Origin: Rhynchonema sp. JSB1_4
Taxonomy: Eukaryota; Nematoda; Chromadorea; Monhysterida; Xyalidae
Reading direction: 5' to 3'
DNA: 64,000 nucleotides
Assembly: GCA_030248065.1 (NCBI GenBank)
Contig: JASAMV010001158.1
Location: 1-64,000, forward strand
Position 1 is the first letter of the stretch. Each line of letters begins with the position of its first letter. The notes below the pieces were generated by a model. The model worked only from the letters and a program-made list of their open reading frames with translations, searched no databases and had not been told where the DNA came from. Below are positions 1-14,400 of this stretch, piece after piece. The translations under genes and the position numbers were made by a program.

Positions 1-2291
1 AAATTATCGTCAAAAAAATGACACAGAAACAAAACAACGCCGCCCGCCCACAACACAGTTTTCGGCGCACAAAAAACCAAACCAAACTATAACACTTCGG
101 TGGCACAAAGAATGATGATAAACGACGACGCATCCAAACCCGAGCGCAAAAATATGCGCATACACGCCAGTTTTATCTAAAAATAGAGAATAAACGAGTG
201 AAAATGTATCGCTTGGGGGTTTCCAACCAGCTGTTCTTGATGCAACGGGCTTCATTAGTGCACAAGCACCGTGTGGCCAAAAAGAACCGTCCAACTTTAG
301 AAAAAGGTTTCCTACACGCCTCCAACGAAACATCAAAGTGCAAATAAGGAAACCTAAACCATATGGAAAAGCACTTTTAGCTCACGCTGTAAGTTCAGGT
401 TTCAGAAAACACGCGAGCGGCCTATTTGAAAAAAATAACGTGTGCAGCTGCACTCTTATTCCCAGCAAGCGAACAAAAATAGTCCCGCTTACATTATATG
501 GAAAAGATGTCCCATCCCGGGCGCTGCGTGAGTGATAATTCAAAATCAATAGGGGAAGAGAACACGGTGTCAGTGTGCAGCTCAGATGACCCGGCCTGGT
601 CCAAAGACACAAGACGCAAAGAGCGAGTTACTGAGTAAGTTTTTAAACGAGCCCTAGCGCATACAAGAGTAAGCATGAGCATGCGCATCACATGATAAGC
701 ATGAGCACAGTAACGTAACTTTTTAAGCCATTATGAAAAAGGCAGGTGTGATGCAAAAACTGCTCCGAATATGAATAACATGAGAGCGCGAGCGACTTTT
801 TTTAACTCCACCAAAAAGTCATGCCAATGTAAACATCAAATTAGGTTTCTGCCAAATGCGCCACGTGATGTGACTGCCTACCTATCAAAAAACGGGTCGG
901 TTTCTAATAACATGAAGACGTTTGCAAAGTTAGTTTCAATGCACACTTTTAAACATCTTTTTGTGCTTATGAATACTGTTTTACATCGACAAGAGGACAA
1001 GGCATGCACAACTGTCATTTCCTCTCATATTCTCGCAGTTTATTAATGCCGCATCACAGGCTACAAAAATTATATGTACAAAAATAATAATAGATAATAG
1101 TCTAGATTACGGTATTTTCTCATTCTTTGACATGCAAAACTTCAAAAGCTGCAATAAATAATTCGTAACAAGGCAAGATTAAAATATTTTGGAAGCGGTA
1201 ATCTAAGTTGAATAAAAAATATTACAAACTCAGGAGTAACGTGAAAGCCGAATTATCCCGTATTTCGATATAAAAAGAAAACTAGGCAGCAAACAACAAA
1301 AATGACAAGGAGACCTGGTCAAAGCGGTAAAGAAAGGAAATCACCTTGGCTATGATAAATTATTCTGAGATACAATGAGTGAAAACGCAAGCACCTCACG
1401 TTACGAATGAGAAAAACAGCTCGCTTGTCGGAAGCGATGAAAAAAGTGGAAAGGCAACAATCATGAACAAAGCATGAACAACCATGAAAAACAGCTAAGC
1501 AAACAAAGTGAATGAACAGTACAGAGAATCTTCTTGGGTACCGCAGTTAGTTGACTTTGAAAAACATCACGTGGGTAACGGAATGGAGGGCTGAAAATAC
1601 AAAAAACCTCTCACGTCACGCTTTTATCAGCAATCAGTCTCTGAACAACCAGCGAAACACATCAGTCTCTAAACGAGTGGTGGACTCGTTGCCACCTTTC
1701 TAAAACCGACGGTCGTAACATAAAAGTTTGTTCCCACAATTGATAAGCATACCCGCTGAAACCTACTGGTGTTTTCCGATTACGGCCCCTCACTATCACA
1801 CGGGGAAAACAGGACCCGTCTCAGCAGGCTCAAAATGCCATCGCACCTTCAGTTGGTCAGGCCCCGTCACAACTGCTGGGCTTGTGTAAAAACCCAACCT
1901 TGGGTTCCACACACCCACAATCCACTCACTCACTACATCCCCTCCTATTCGGAAATGTTCTAACGTGCCCTTGGGGACCCCTCGGTATTTTTAAAAAATG
2001 GGGCCGGATTCGGAAGATAGTTCGAATTGAGCTCCAAGGTGGGGCTCTATTTGGAAATGAAAGAACTTGAAAGTCCGATTTCCCACCTGCTACGGTATGC
2101 AGATGCCTGAGGTGTCTGTGTCTAAACTCTATAAAATTTTTGGAATTTTCCAGTATGGCATGGATAAGCTAGCTTGCGCTTACATGCACCGTATATGGTC
2201 ATGACCATGAGCCGTGAAATCAATCGAATGCATCAACATTAAAACGTCCAAAAAATTCACCAGCACCAATCAAAAACACGCAACCGTATAC
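1..2291. other. non-coding stretch downstream of the recognised DOCK exons
   Basis: AT-rich sequence with short unsupported open frames. A diverged repeat at about 2002-2095 (GGGCTCTATTTGG followed by CCGATTTCCCACCT) recurs in opposite orientation at about 36163-36236. Apart from the weak exon candidate at 494-660, nothing else is recognised. Confidence 0.5.
494..660 (-). CDS. candidate short exon, possible downstream exon of DOCK or of another minus-strand gene
   Basis: Read on the minus strand, an AG acceptor near 637 after a pyrimidine-poor stretch is followed by an open frame containing SLRLVSLDQAGSSELH and SSPIDFELSLTQRPGWDIF before a stop at 494. The composition resembles the Ser-rich DOCK tail, but the entry phase does not match the phase-0 exit of the last recognised DOCK exon, so a further exon would be needed. 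This could be chance. Confidence 0.15.
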
Positions 2292-5200
2292 CTTTCCTCG
2301 TTTCGGCAACACCGGTGGCGGCACTTTCCTTTCCCGTTCAGGCTCATTCGATGACTGTTGCGTCCCGTTCAAGCCAGGGGCCGGACGCGGTGGTAACGGC
2401 GGAGGACTGGTCTCTGAAACTAAGCAGCAGTTGCACTGCAGTGGTCGAACAAACACAAGTTGCGCAAAAATGGTTTGATGTTCGAATAAAGGAAAGATCG
2501 GTCAACAATATCAAGCAATATCAATCACTGTAGAGTGGAACACGGCACAAAATAGAATAAGCACCTAGAACAACTGAATTGTGGACCAGACAGCCCGCCC
2601 GCCACACCTTGGGCGGGATTAGGATTGGCTTTTTTAGAATCAGGATTTGATCACTGCCTTCTCTTTCGTCGGCAGCAAGTGATGTTTTATGGGAGCAACT
2701 ACAATAAAATCTAATCTCACCCAATGCAATGGCATCCACTGTATTTGAGCTTACATGGCCGCTTCATAACGTCAGTGATGATTTTGAAATACGAATCTTG
2801 AAAACTTTGATGACGAAAAACCATGACCACAAACCACGTCCACAGGGCAATCGGATATTACAAACATTCACTGACGATGTCCCAGTGCACGCCAGAAAAG
2901 TGGACAGTGGAAAGCAAACTCACTGCTTGCTGTTACAAAGAATCCATGGATATGGCAAATCTACAAAAATCCAACAATCTTCCAACGCTCACCATTTTCA
3001 CTCAACTCCGGAATGCACGCATCCGCATGTGCATCGCCGTTGTCAACCGCATCGCCGTTGCCGTTGTTGTTGTTGTTTTGTTGATCGGTGTCCCCGGTTG
3101 ACGTCGACTCTGGTGTGATCTGACTCAATTGAGTACGACTGCCCCCCATCGATCGGGGTGGCGGACGACGGGGCCGACTCGGGGTCAACTGGAAAGGGTG
3201 AGAAAGTGTTGAACTTTTGCTGTTTTGTTTATTTGTCCGAGCTCGTTTCCCATCGCGGCGAAATACTTCAGATCACATGTCTGGACGAAAAGATAGCCTG
3301 GCGTAAGTTAGAAGGGCTATTAATGATAAACCGAACACGGTCTGGAACAAAACGCATCTGTTGGTACCAAGGCCATAAACTCAAATTCTAACCGTGAACG
3401 AAAAATAGAAAAATTTTGGTGTGCAGCAATAAAAAAATAGAAAACCATAAAGGAGTGACGGATAGAAAACAGGTCTCCATCAGAAACTTACAGCGGCAGT
3501 CTGGTTATCACCGACTGATGCCTGTTGGACGATCATCGAGATCTATCGTACAAAAACGCAAACCATGTGGAAACGCAGCGGTAAGAAAACAGAGCACAGG
3601 CAAATGAATTACCTGTTGGTCAAGAACGATAGGGGTCGGCGCTGACACGTTGGCTCCTTGACTGTCGCCGCTTTGGCCGGACTCAGATGACACGTTCGAC
3701 AGACGTTTGCTGCAAAAAGACAAAAATTTTAGTGTCACAACTCACATTTAGTGCGACCGGCGAACGGTGCGAGAAGGACGTTTGTTTACTTTTACATGAA
3801 CCACTCTACAAGCCGTCCACAATTGTTAGCCATGTGCGTGTTTACTATTTGTCGCGCATTGGCATACAGTCTTCCCTCTCTCTCTGTATAGTGAACAACG
3901 ACTTGGCATGTCCCGAGTTTTCACATGTTATAGCTCTCTATACATAGTGAACATTTCTCCATTCTGTAATGTGACGCACCAGAAATTCAAGTACGAAACA
4001 AGTATGAACAAGTGTCCTGATGATAATACAGCTTACACCTAGCCATTCACTTGTCAGTTAATCTGTACCAACAGAGCAGCTAAATTGAATGCCTTGAAAC
4101 GTCCAGTTTGGAATCATTTTAGTCAGCTTGAAAATGGAGGTCTGACATCTATTCAGAAGCAGCGATACATGCATAACCAGCTCACGTTACTGCTACACTT
4201 TTGCTGTCCAAACGGCTGCAAAAACCAGGGGAAAAGCATTTTTGCCACATGATTTAATCAAGGTGATGTCGGGATCTGAGCGTAGTACGACAGCATGGAC
4301 ACACGGTCTTTGCGCCGTACTGAATCTGACTCGGTCGTTTCAAGTTACGATAACAAACATCACCGAAATGTGATGTTTTGCCCTCCGAACGCATGTACAC
4401 AACGCGAAGGAACATGCGGCAAAAACACAAGCAAATAAGCCTCCAGATCAAACGTTTACAATTGGCAAAGTCAGGCCAAAGCAGCGACGAGCCTACATCG
4501 CTCACACATGACCATTTCTTGTGGTATAGTCCTACCACGAGCTCATGAGACTCTTGTTTTGTAGTTGGCTTGTGCGGATCCAATAATGTTCGGGTTTCAC
4601 GAAACAAGTTGAGGTCAGCCAGCTGGAACTTGTCATCATCTTTTTCGGCCCAATCTGTTTCTGTGCTTTTCGAAGCGCGTGTGACCGGAGCATTTTTGAA
4701 TCTGGCCAAGCAAGCTTTAAAAAAAGCCGTCTCATGAGCTCATGGTTGGACTATACTGTTCGCGTACAAGTTCAATAATCCTTATCACTGCTGATTTTCA
4801 CAAAATACGGAAATTTCATTCATCAGGCAACAATTCAGACTAGTGGCAGATCGACCCAAAGCGGCCGAATACTCATTCGATAAAATGCACCGTCACACTC
4901 ACAACTATACATTGTCGATAGTCTATCCGGCGACAGCCACAGAATCAACATGTCAATCGCAAAGGAGTCCTTTAAAAATCGTACCAAGCGAATGTGGGCG
5001 GTATCCCGGCCTGACGAGAGAAATATTTGATGTAATACTCCGTTTGGTCGACGTCAACGTCTCCTTGCACGACTCATCGCAGGTTGGTGGTGAAGAAAGA
5101 GAAATTCGAACGTACCGGAAATGGACAAATTACGCTCAGACGAAATAGACTTCGGAGTCACCCATAATTAGTAAATGTTATGTCGTCACTGTTGTTGTGG

Positions 5201-8200
5201 TAACTTGCCTCAGTTCATTGGTACGATCTGTAGCAACGAAACCAAAGTGCTGAACGATTACAGTTGAGTTCAATCGAGAGCGTCGAGCATTTGTTGGAAA
5301 GTGGACGATACGACTCGGCCATTGCGCTACTGACACCGAATAGTCAGCGACTGGACAAATTACAGTTCAGTGCGCCCGTTGCCGCGTTTACCGACGTACC
5401 TATGGCAATTGGTGAGCCTCAAGAACACGATTGTTGTTAAACGCTGTCTCGTTGAGCAAAATTATACTTCAAAGCCGATACAGTACACCAACGTGAATCA
5501 ATCTCAGGCACGACCAACCATGCCACCAACTGGCTGCAAGAGGCGACGTCATTTTTGAACGTGTACGACGTATACGTTTGGCTGTTGGCCGCGTGTGTAC
5601 TCATTTGGGCGCGTGTTTATGGTCGTATGGCCGAGCGAGTTGCTGTGCACACAAATAGGCATCAGGTCAGATTATTTCATCTCGATATCTAGTCTGGGAA
5701 ACAAATCTGCATCGCTTTGGAAAGTTGCCAAAAATCTTTCAATGAGAAACTCACAATTTCTACAGTAATCTCTCAATTACAATATTGTTCGTTGCAGGCC
5801 GTCCTCCTGGTTGTTATGTTCTTCTTCTCCGTTTATGTTGTCGGTCTCTACCAATCGGGACTACTGGCGCAGATACTTGTGCGAAGCGAGGTCAACAACT
5901 TCAAGGATTTTGAGCAGCTGCTCGATCTATTAGAAACTGGCAAAACGCGTCTGTTAATGCAAAAAGGTCAAGCCTTTTCGCAAGAAGACACGCATTTGCT
6001 TCGGCGGCTGAATGTATGTATATATAAGCGGTGTCGTTGGGAAACCAAAAAGTCAGGATACCGGATACCCAACATCCAAAATTTTCGGACACCGGATATC
6101 CAAAGCGAAAAATCTCGGATACCAGGGGGGTCTTTCCCAGTAAAATAATTCTCAGATACCCAGGGGGTGTTCAGAAAAGGTGAATTTTTAAAAAAAAATT
6201 GAGTAAATTCAGTTCTGGAACCGTAAGAAATGGTCATTTTGGGGTAATGCTTGCGAAAGTAAGCGATTTTGAGCATTTTGGCGGTAAAATGGAACAACTT
6301 ACGGTTTGCGGAAAAACCTTAGGGTACGATACCCCTGGACAAAAAGTCAGGATACCGGATACCTCTGGATGAAAAAAAATTAAGTCACAATACTAAGGGG
6401 AACCCACTGCCCCCTAACGACACCATTGCTATGGTGTACATGGAAAGTGTCTAAGTCAAATCTGCCCGTTGCGCGATTCCTTCAAGCACCGCCCTCCCGG
6501 CAAAGCACACACATACAACACGCGTGCTTTTCGCCAGCGGTGACAACCGGCTGTGCAAGCGGCGGGTGGTTTTACGGATGAGACAACGCCTTGGAGGATA
6601 TTTTCCAGTCTTGTCGCAATACATATTTTCAGAACGCTCTGGCAATCAATCCACCACTCTACCACGAATACGGTACAAAGCTCATTTACCGACATGAAAT
6701 AGAGGCAGGGGAACTGGTGGCATTGGCGTCCGAAACCTGGCCATTCCTATTTGCCGGCCAAATGTGTTCCGCTCGCTTGGTTCCCCTGCCCGAACTCGGT
6801 CTTGATCACGACTGCATACCATTCGGACCACATGTGCCGAAATGGGTCATACGCAGGTTAGTGTGGCACTCAAACCTCGTTAGGATGGGTCCAAGGGACA
6901 TCACTGAGAAACACATTTCAGGTTCGATAGGGCCGTCCATTTCAGTCAAACGATGCTCATGGCCATCCACAAGCGCTACACGGCTGATTATGAGCGGCAA
7001 CGTTCTGAGTTGAATTGCAGCGAATGGCATAAGACCAACGAAGGCGATGTGATGAACATGAACGACATTGGTGGTGTTTTCGTGGTGCTTGCTTGTGGAC
7101 TGCTACTGGCCACAACTGTTGTCGCGACCGAAAGTGTGGTCGATTGGCATTTCCGCACCGCAATGTTTCAGCGTGTCAGATTACAACTAGCTCGTGTTGT
7201 GCAGTTTGCGAGGAATATTGGAGACTTTCATGGCTGAATTCGTGTGGCTTGATCTATCTCTATGTCGCCTCTTCGTGTTTGTACACTTGTATGCTGTCAA
7301 CTTTTCTGCTAATAAGTAGAAATTGTTGAAATAGATCTTTTCGGCCGAATTACCACCCGAAAATTTTACCGCACTAGAGAAAAATGCTCGTGTGGTGATT
7401 CGAGTCGGGTGGAAAGATATAAACATTCCCGCGCACGAGAGCATTGGTGTATGCAATGCGCAACCACTTGCTCCAAACTCCACGGAAGTTGAAACAACAT
7501 TTATTCAGAAACAACATCTATACGAAACGTAGTTGACAGCACACACTTTTTCATGTCGGGCAATAACTCCGTTGAGCCATGTTGGGGCACTTTATCTCAG
7601 GGCCACACAATCACTACTTTTGGTGGAATGTCTGGCATTTTCTCACATTTTCTCGCACTTGACTAAAATAACGAAACATCAACTGTCATTATCAACACAA
7701 CGCACCCGTCCTGCGATTTCCTGGCTGTTCGTTGTGCCTTCGATTGCGCCAGACTCATGCTGGTTGCGGCCAGCGGGTTACGGAATCCAACCAGTCCAGC
7801 CACACTCGAGTGACGGACCGGCGTCGTCGCGCTGCTTTTGAGTATGAATTACTGTGTGCAATATACTATGAAGTATGGACATTATGAACTGTGCATCGTG
7901 TTTGTGGTTGTACGTTTCGACCTATTTCCACAGACCTGTTTGTACCGAGTCATCGTCAGTGCGAATGAAATAGATGGCGCGTGTCAGACTGGTGTAGGTC
8001 GGAACTGCCTTGGCCGCGTGATTTTTTTGAAGGCAGGATCAAATCAGATCTGATTACTATCATTAAAACGAGCAAAACGCACTGCTGTGAAATTATCATT
8101 TAGTACGGTCGTAAATGTTTCTATCGCACTGTTCCTAGTCTCGGCACAATTGGTGAGTAATTGTTCGGTCAAAACCACGACCATGTTCAACATACAATAG

Positions 8201-8448
8201 TATAATACGCACGGAATTGTGAAGCCATATCAATCAGATCAAAACAGTACACCGTAATACCTGCCGGGCGTTGACACCATCGAGACACTACGCGTCTGCT
8301 GCACGGGTGCGGATGTCAGGCTCGATGATGTTTCATCGAGTTGATTAGAAGTCGGGGTTGTGGATCGAAATCGGTTGTAGGTATGACCGGGGGCGGTGCC
8401 GGACTTTCTCACAATTTCAATATTCGCACCCTCCGGTAGGATAGATGC
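2292..8448 (-). CDS. DOCK exons 47-50: serine-rich and proline-rich C-terminal tail
   Basis: Exons are 8261-8448, 3613-3709, 2993-3188 and 2292-2413 (complement), with junction phases 2, 0, 1 and 0. The first three are Ser/Thr-, Gln- and Asn-rich (SKRLSNVSSESG, TPSRPRRPPPRS, then a run of five Asn). The last holds two SH3 ligands, PPPLPPRP and PPPVLPKR. The second fits the Crk SH3 consensus PxLPx(K/R), so Crk binding is inferred. The 4.55-kb intron between 8260 and 3710 contains a complete antisense receptor gene. The true stop codon is not certain. Confidence 0.82.
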
Positions 8449-11400
8449 CTGCAGTGAGCAGTTGGTTTGAACAGACAACAAATTATGCCGACGTCGTTAC
8501 AGGGGTGGTGTTAAGCCTGATTTGTGGGGCAACGAGTCGGGCCGTGGGCGAAATCAGTTGCATCAGTGATACTAGTGATATCGCTGATCCAAAACACCCC
8601 AAAATGTGACGGATAACCGACTGATTACCAAAGATGAAAAGACCATTTTTGAACAGAACCAGAACCTTCTACAAAATGTATTCAACTCCATCCACCCGCA
8701 ATACCAAAACACAGCCGAGTAAAACACCCGAGCAACCCCAAGCACGCACATGATATCCATACTGCATCTGAACTTTCTCCTTCATTTTGTAGAATTCCGT
8801 GACGAGATACATGTGCATGTCCTCATTGTCAGTACGTTGCGCGTGCACATACAGGCCCCACTCCAGCATCGGGATCTGTGCCGCCAGCCGATCGGATAGG
8901 TCTTTCAGCACTGCGTGTAGCTCAACGCTCAGTTGTGATTTGTAGTCGTGCGTGAAGAATACCTCAATATAAGTATTTATTGCTTTAGTTTTTACGATGT
9001 TTATGATGACGCGACAGCTACTGAAGATTGAAAAACAGCCGGAATTTTTACGCATTCAAAGAAACATTGTCACCTAGCCAGACAACGCTTCTGTCCGCGC
9101 CTTGCCCCGACTTTCTTCAACATTTTCCAGACACCGATCACACAATCAATCACACAATTTTAGATACGACTTGCACCTAGAGTTCTTTTTTGCTGAAAAA
9201 TCTTGGTTTCTGGTTGCCCTTGGTACCTAATTTTTGTGGCGGACAAAACGAACCAACAAAATACAAAAGGGCAATGATGCGCATGCATGCAACAGCAGTG
9301 AATTTTGTCCGTTTCATCCCTTTTTGCCAGCCGAGCAGTGCCCCAAGCCATCGTCACAGTGCATCAAGCCCACCTTATAATTGTCGACTCCCCCCATCAC
9401 GGCCGGACTGATGATGCCACTGAGTTTCATTTCCAACAATTTCGCCGTCTGCGCATTCCTGCAGTCATCGATGACGTCAGATAGGTCGCCGTTTCGGCGA
9501 CGCATTTCCTCCGCTGCCACTTCAATTGGATGCAACTCAATCTGAATTATCAGGGAAATCATTGTTAGATTGCTTATGTCTGCAGCTCGTATCAAGCTTT
9601 TTTGATTGACTCTGTCCGCTCTGGCCTTGGTCACGTGCGTTTCTTGCTCAGGGTACTTTGCATTTAGCTGATGCCACAATTTCACTGACATGAAAGTTGT
9701 TCCCTCTTAAAATTATTGGTGGGAAGTCGTGCGACCAGATGGCTACATAACGATCTAAATGGACAATGGGATTCGAAGAGAAAAAGTCCATTTCCCCAAC
9801 ACATACATGCATAAACAGAAGAACGTCTTACATGATCATAAAACGCAAAGATTGATCGCATCAAGCCTGGATCTACCCCCTCCTAACCATGTTAGACGAC
9901 GTGACCAAATAACTTCTCAACACATTCGGCAACGCTTGACTGATGACCAGCACCGTGCGTTGCAACCACATGCACGCAAACTCATTGTCTGGGGCGAACG
10001 CACACGGTCTGCGCACGGGGCGCGAGTGCTCGAACTTTTGCACGCAGTTGTGTTTGTAATACCTGAAGGTCAGGTTGTTTCCAACGGCGATACGGTTGTT
10101 TCCAACTGACAACTTCCAAAATTCGAAATCTGCATAGTGTGCGTTTGTTTTTAGGAATGATAAATGCTGTGCATTTAGCGCAAAAGAAGCTGGAACGTTT
10201 CGAACACTGTTTTTTTCCTTCATACGGCAATTTGTGAAAATAATCATGCCAATCTAAAAAACCTATCAGCAATGGAGTCGCGACGCGGCTCTCCAAGACT
10301 GAAGTACGAGTCTCCTTTTTTCTTGTCAACCTCACAGTCACAGCAAAAGCAAAGTGAATAATTTTCGACTGATTCAAATCTACCGTTAGCCATCTAATTA
10401 CAACCAGTGATGGTGAATATTTTTAAAAACGACGGAGACTGATGGGACCCGTTAATGTGACAGAAAGTAAGCTTTACGTTGTGTTCCTCTGAAAGCAGTA
10501 TGGTGAAGGAAATAGTCGGGAATGTCATTTCATGACTTGGGTGGGTCTGCAAAATGTTGCGCGCTGAGCTCAGAGGAAAATAGTGCTTCTTCAGTAATCA
10601 GCATTACCAACACTGCGGCGTGGTTTCCACAGAAAAATACAACTCAAGCTAACAAAATAAACTTGTTTCAATGCCCGTGATTGAATCATCGATGTCAATC
10701 TTCCAGAATGAACCAGTGCCAAACACAGACGAACCACAAACACCACATTCGTGCCAAACGCCAATCCAACCAACCACTTGATCATTCTGTCAGCCCTCGA
10801 AAATCGTTCAGTGACAGTTTCGTCCGCCAACGGATTCACGGCGATGATCAGAATGTGTTGATCGGTGGCTGACTCTTGGATCTCACGCCCGGGCACCGTC
10901 ATTGAATCAAGACGCTGCAAAAAATAAAATTATTCGGCTCGCATTTCCTTGGTAAACTTTGATCGATTGTTTTTGTCAGATCTTGTGCCGTGTGTGTAAG
11001 TATTTTCTTGCAGTTTTCGCAGAGGAATTTGAAAAATTAGTAAAATAGATATCAATATTTCTACTCGTTTATTATTTTGTTATGACCATAGGCCTTGATG
11101 GAAAAACATACCCGAAAAGTGATGATGCATAAACAAAAATCACAAAACATTTTGCTCTGGTAGCAGATTTAAAAAAAGACGTCACGATTTCAAACCAAAT
11201 CAGTTCTATTTTTCGGCGCCGTTCTGACTTTCAGGAACCAACCTTTCATTTCAGGCATCATAAAGATAAATAATTCTTCTCACCTTTGCATTCGGAAACG
11301 ATGACATGATTCGATCAGTGAAATCAGCCAGTCGATCGCCAGCATCGCCCCGATAGATGAAACGTTTGTTGCTCAGAAACGATGGGAAGGCACGACCTGG

Positions 11401-14400
11401 TTAAATTTTTGATTGATTATTCACAACATTGATCTCACTTTTGTCGCGCGATGTGTATTCTGCGTTGAAACATAACGCCAAAGTTCAAAATTCTTGCACA
11501 GCACAACCTCACCATAGAAAGCCACAAAGAAATACGGGCACGCCATGCGGGCCTGGTGAACGATCTTGTGGTAAAGACCGGCCTGACGTTTCTGCAATGA
11601 AATTCCAATAAAATATATTAACGCAGATAAGGTGAGACAATGAATACAACTATAAATAGAAAGTGAAACAATAGCCAACAACAACACACGCTGCTATAGA
11701 ACAGGGCATCGTACTACCAAAAAATCAATTCTCACACACACAAAGCCGAACAAAAAAGTCCCCTGAATATCAAGACCAACTCACCAACAAAGCAGCCAAC
11801 AGATCATACTCATACGTGACCGTTTTGTAGACACGCTGCAGCTCATCACACACATCAATGGCCGGTTCCCAATGTTGACCGCGGTCGTAAAGTGCAATGA
11901 TCTCCTCGTAGAGTCGTTCCTTGGAAAATCAGGGTTAATTTTATTCGAATTTTTCAAGAATTTCCGACTGAAACAACAACACCAACTTTCAATTGTCGTT
12001 GTGTGTTGGCGGATCGGCTGAAGTCCGGCGCCAGTGCGACAACGATGTTATCGTCCAAGGGATCTTCGGACCACTGCAATTGAATAAGTGCAGCTAAACA
12101 TGCGAAACACCGCGTTTTTTTGTTTTTTTGGCATTTTTGGGATGAGAATCGCATTGTTTCTCAACGTGCTTTTCAGATTTTTGTTTGTTTGTTCGTAACC
12201 CACGATCCGCGGACACGATTCCTCTTTTTGCTTGACTGCTCTGTTCAAACGCTCAATTCGAAGAACCTTTTTATTCTCAGGGAACCGGTTTAAAAAACAC
12301 GAATAGCGCAGCGTTACCGTAACTCGCGACCAGATAACGAAGATCGAACATAAACCGCAACAATCTTGATAAACAGAATTAATGAAAATGAAATAACAAA
12401 CGAAAAGTGTCCAACCTCCAGTTGATCTGCATGTTGTTTCAGTGTTGTCGCCGCTTCGGCATAATTCTGACATTGGCAATGCAGATTGTACAACTTGTAC
12501 ACGTATTTCACGTACAGCTCTACGTGGTTGTTCGCTTGGTAGAAGTCCTGCAAAATGACACGTGTTGATTGGCAAAAAGATAATGCTGGCACACGAAGCC
12601 TGAAATGTTTCACTTTCAAGATACAAGGTCACACTTGTTTTAATGAAAGGCAGTGACGAATCACAAAGCATCAGAAAGAAAAGAAAATGCAAACGTGAAC
12701 TACGCATTGTAAATAACAAAAACCAATCTGCTCTGCTTTTTCTGCGGTTCTCAAAAATCTGCTGTATTTGTGCTGGTCAAGGGTATACCAAATCCCATGC
12801 AACACCAACGATCAAAATTTTTTAAAAAATACGAAGGAATGCTGATATACGAAATGTTCCGCTTATTGCACAAAACTGCGGCCATTATTTCATGAGACCC
12901 AGTAATGTAAATTTACGTAAAAACAAACTACACCTAAGCCCGATTTCGAAGGTAGTGTGTATTCAAAACGAATAAAAAGAGAAAATCATCGTGATCCACT
13001 TTATATTCTTCAACGTGCGACATTTCCCAAATCAGCAGCCACGTATGAATGTTTCACTATTCTGCCAGCTCCGAAATCGAGCTCATGTTTGTGTAGTTTG
13101 CCTATACATTTCAAAAACACAATAAAAAATTATCAAATACGCCAAGCCAACCATCAAATTGACAATACAGCTCATTCTGGCTTCCGAACTGTCCAACTTC
13201 GACTGTCTGAGCAGCTGGAATTCCAACAATCGTCGCAACAATCGATTCAGCGTTTCAATAAATCTCGTCACTTCGTCCGCGTGCGGACCGGACAGATGCG
13301 AACAGTGCTCGCGTAGACTGCAAATCGAATTGGGGATAGGTAGGTAACTTCAAAATTAGAAAAATTCAAGGAATTAAAAAACAAAAAATATAACAATCAT
13401 AAACAATAAAAACATAATAAGGAAAATAACACCAAACTGACCAATTGACAAAGTTATCGGCGAACGCCTGATCACCCAGGCCCTGGTCGACCGATGCATC
13501 CAATTGGGTGACGAGTTCTTTTTCGATATGAAAAAATTAAATAAAGATGGGATTTGGGAGTGTTTTAGTGCAGAAGGCAAATTCAGAACTCAGATGGCAG
13601 GATCGCGCACGATAAGTGATCATACCAGAACATTTTTCTTCATTTCACTGTTTTTCAGTTTGATACATTCGCGTAAAACTGTTGGAGAAAGCGCCCAAAC
13701 AATTCACGCCAACTAGATACACGCATCTCTAAACATTTCCCAAGCAGACCCACCATATCAAAATTGCCATGCACGCCTGTGGCAGCCAAGTCATCAGCGT
13801 TTTGATCCAGCAATGATTGTTGCAAGAGCGCTGTTGTGTGTCTGCGAGTGGGAAAAGTTGAATCGGAGAGCTGGTGAACACAAACATACAGACCTACAGT
13901 AGACCTGGTGATCGGATCGAAGTCGCCTCGGTAACGATTTGGCTTTTGACATCGTGGAAACATACTTTGAAATTTAGTCATGCCAATGCCACTCGAACGA
14001 CGAAAAAGTTCTTCCCAAACAGCAAATATTAAATTTTACGATGGTCGAAATTAGCGCAATCGGTAAATCTCGAACACACATGAGTTTATGAGGTTCGGAC
14101 AAAATCACGACCGATCCAGTGCACCGAGTTTGATTCCGATTACGTGTACCGTCCAATTATTCGACCAAACAAATATGACTCATTTGAAAATTGCAAACAC
14201 GAACATATCAAGTTTCACTCAAATAAAAATCGCAATATACCTATATTCGACGCCAATCATGTCCATGAACACCGGCACAGTCAACGTAACGAATCGTCCA
14301 CTGCCGCACATTGACACGCGCAGCATCGTGCCCAGCAGGTCGGTGGAAAAAGGCAGTTTTTGGGCGCCTTGCGATGAAAATAGTAGCTTTTAATCCATGA

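Noticed and set aside
12048..12719. 223-codon minus-strand frame as a separate gene
   Set aside because: It spans introns and exons of DOCK in mixed frames; the real exons at 11987-12073 and 12416-12547 lie in other frames or only partly overlap.
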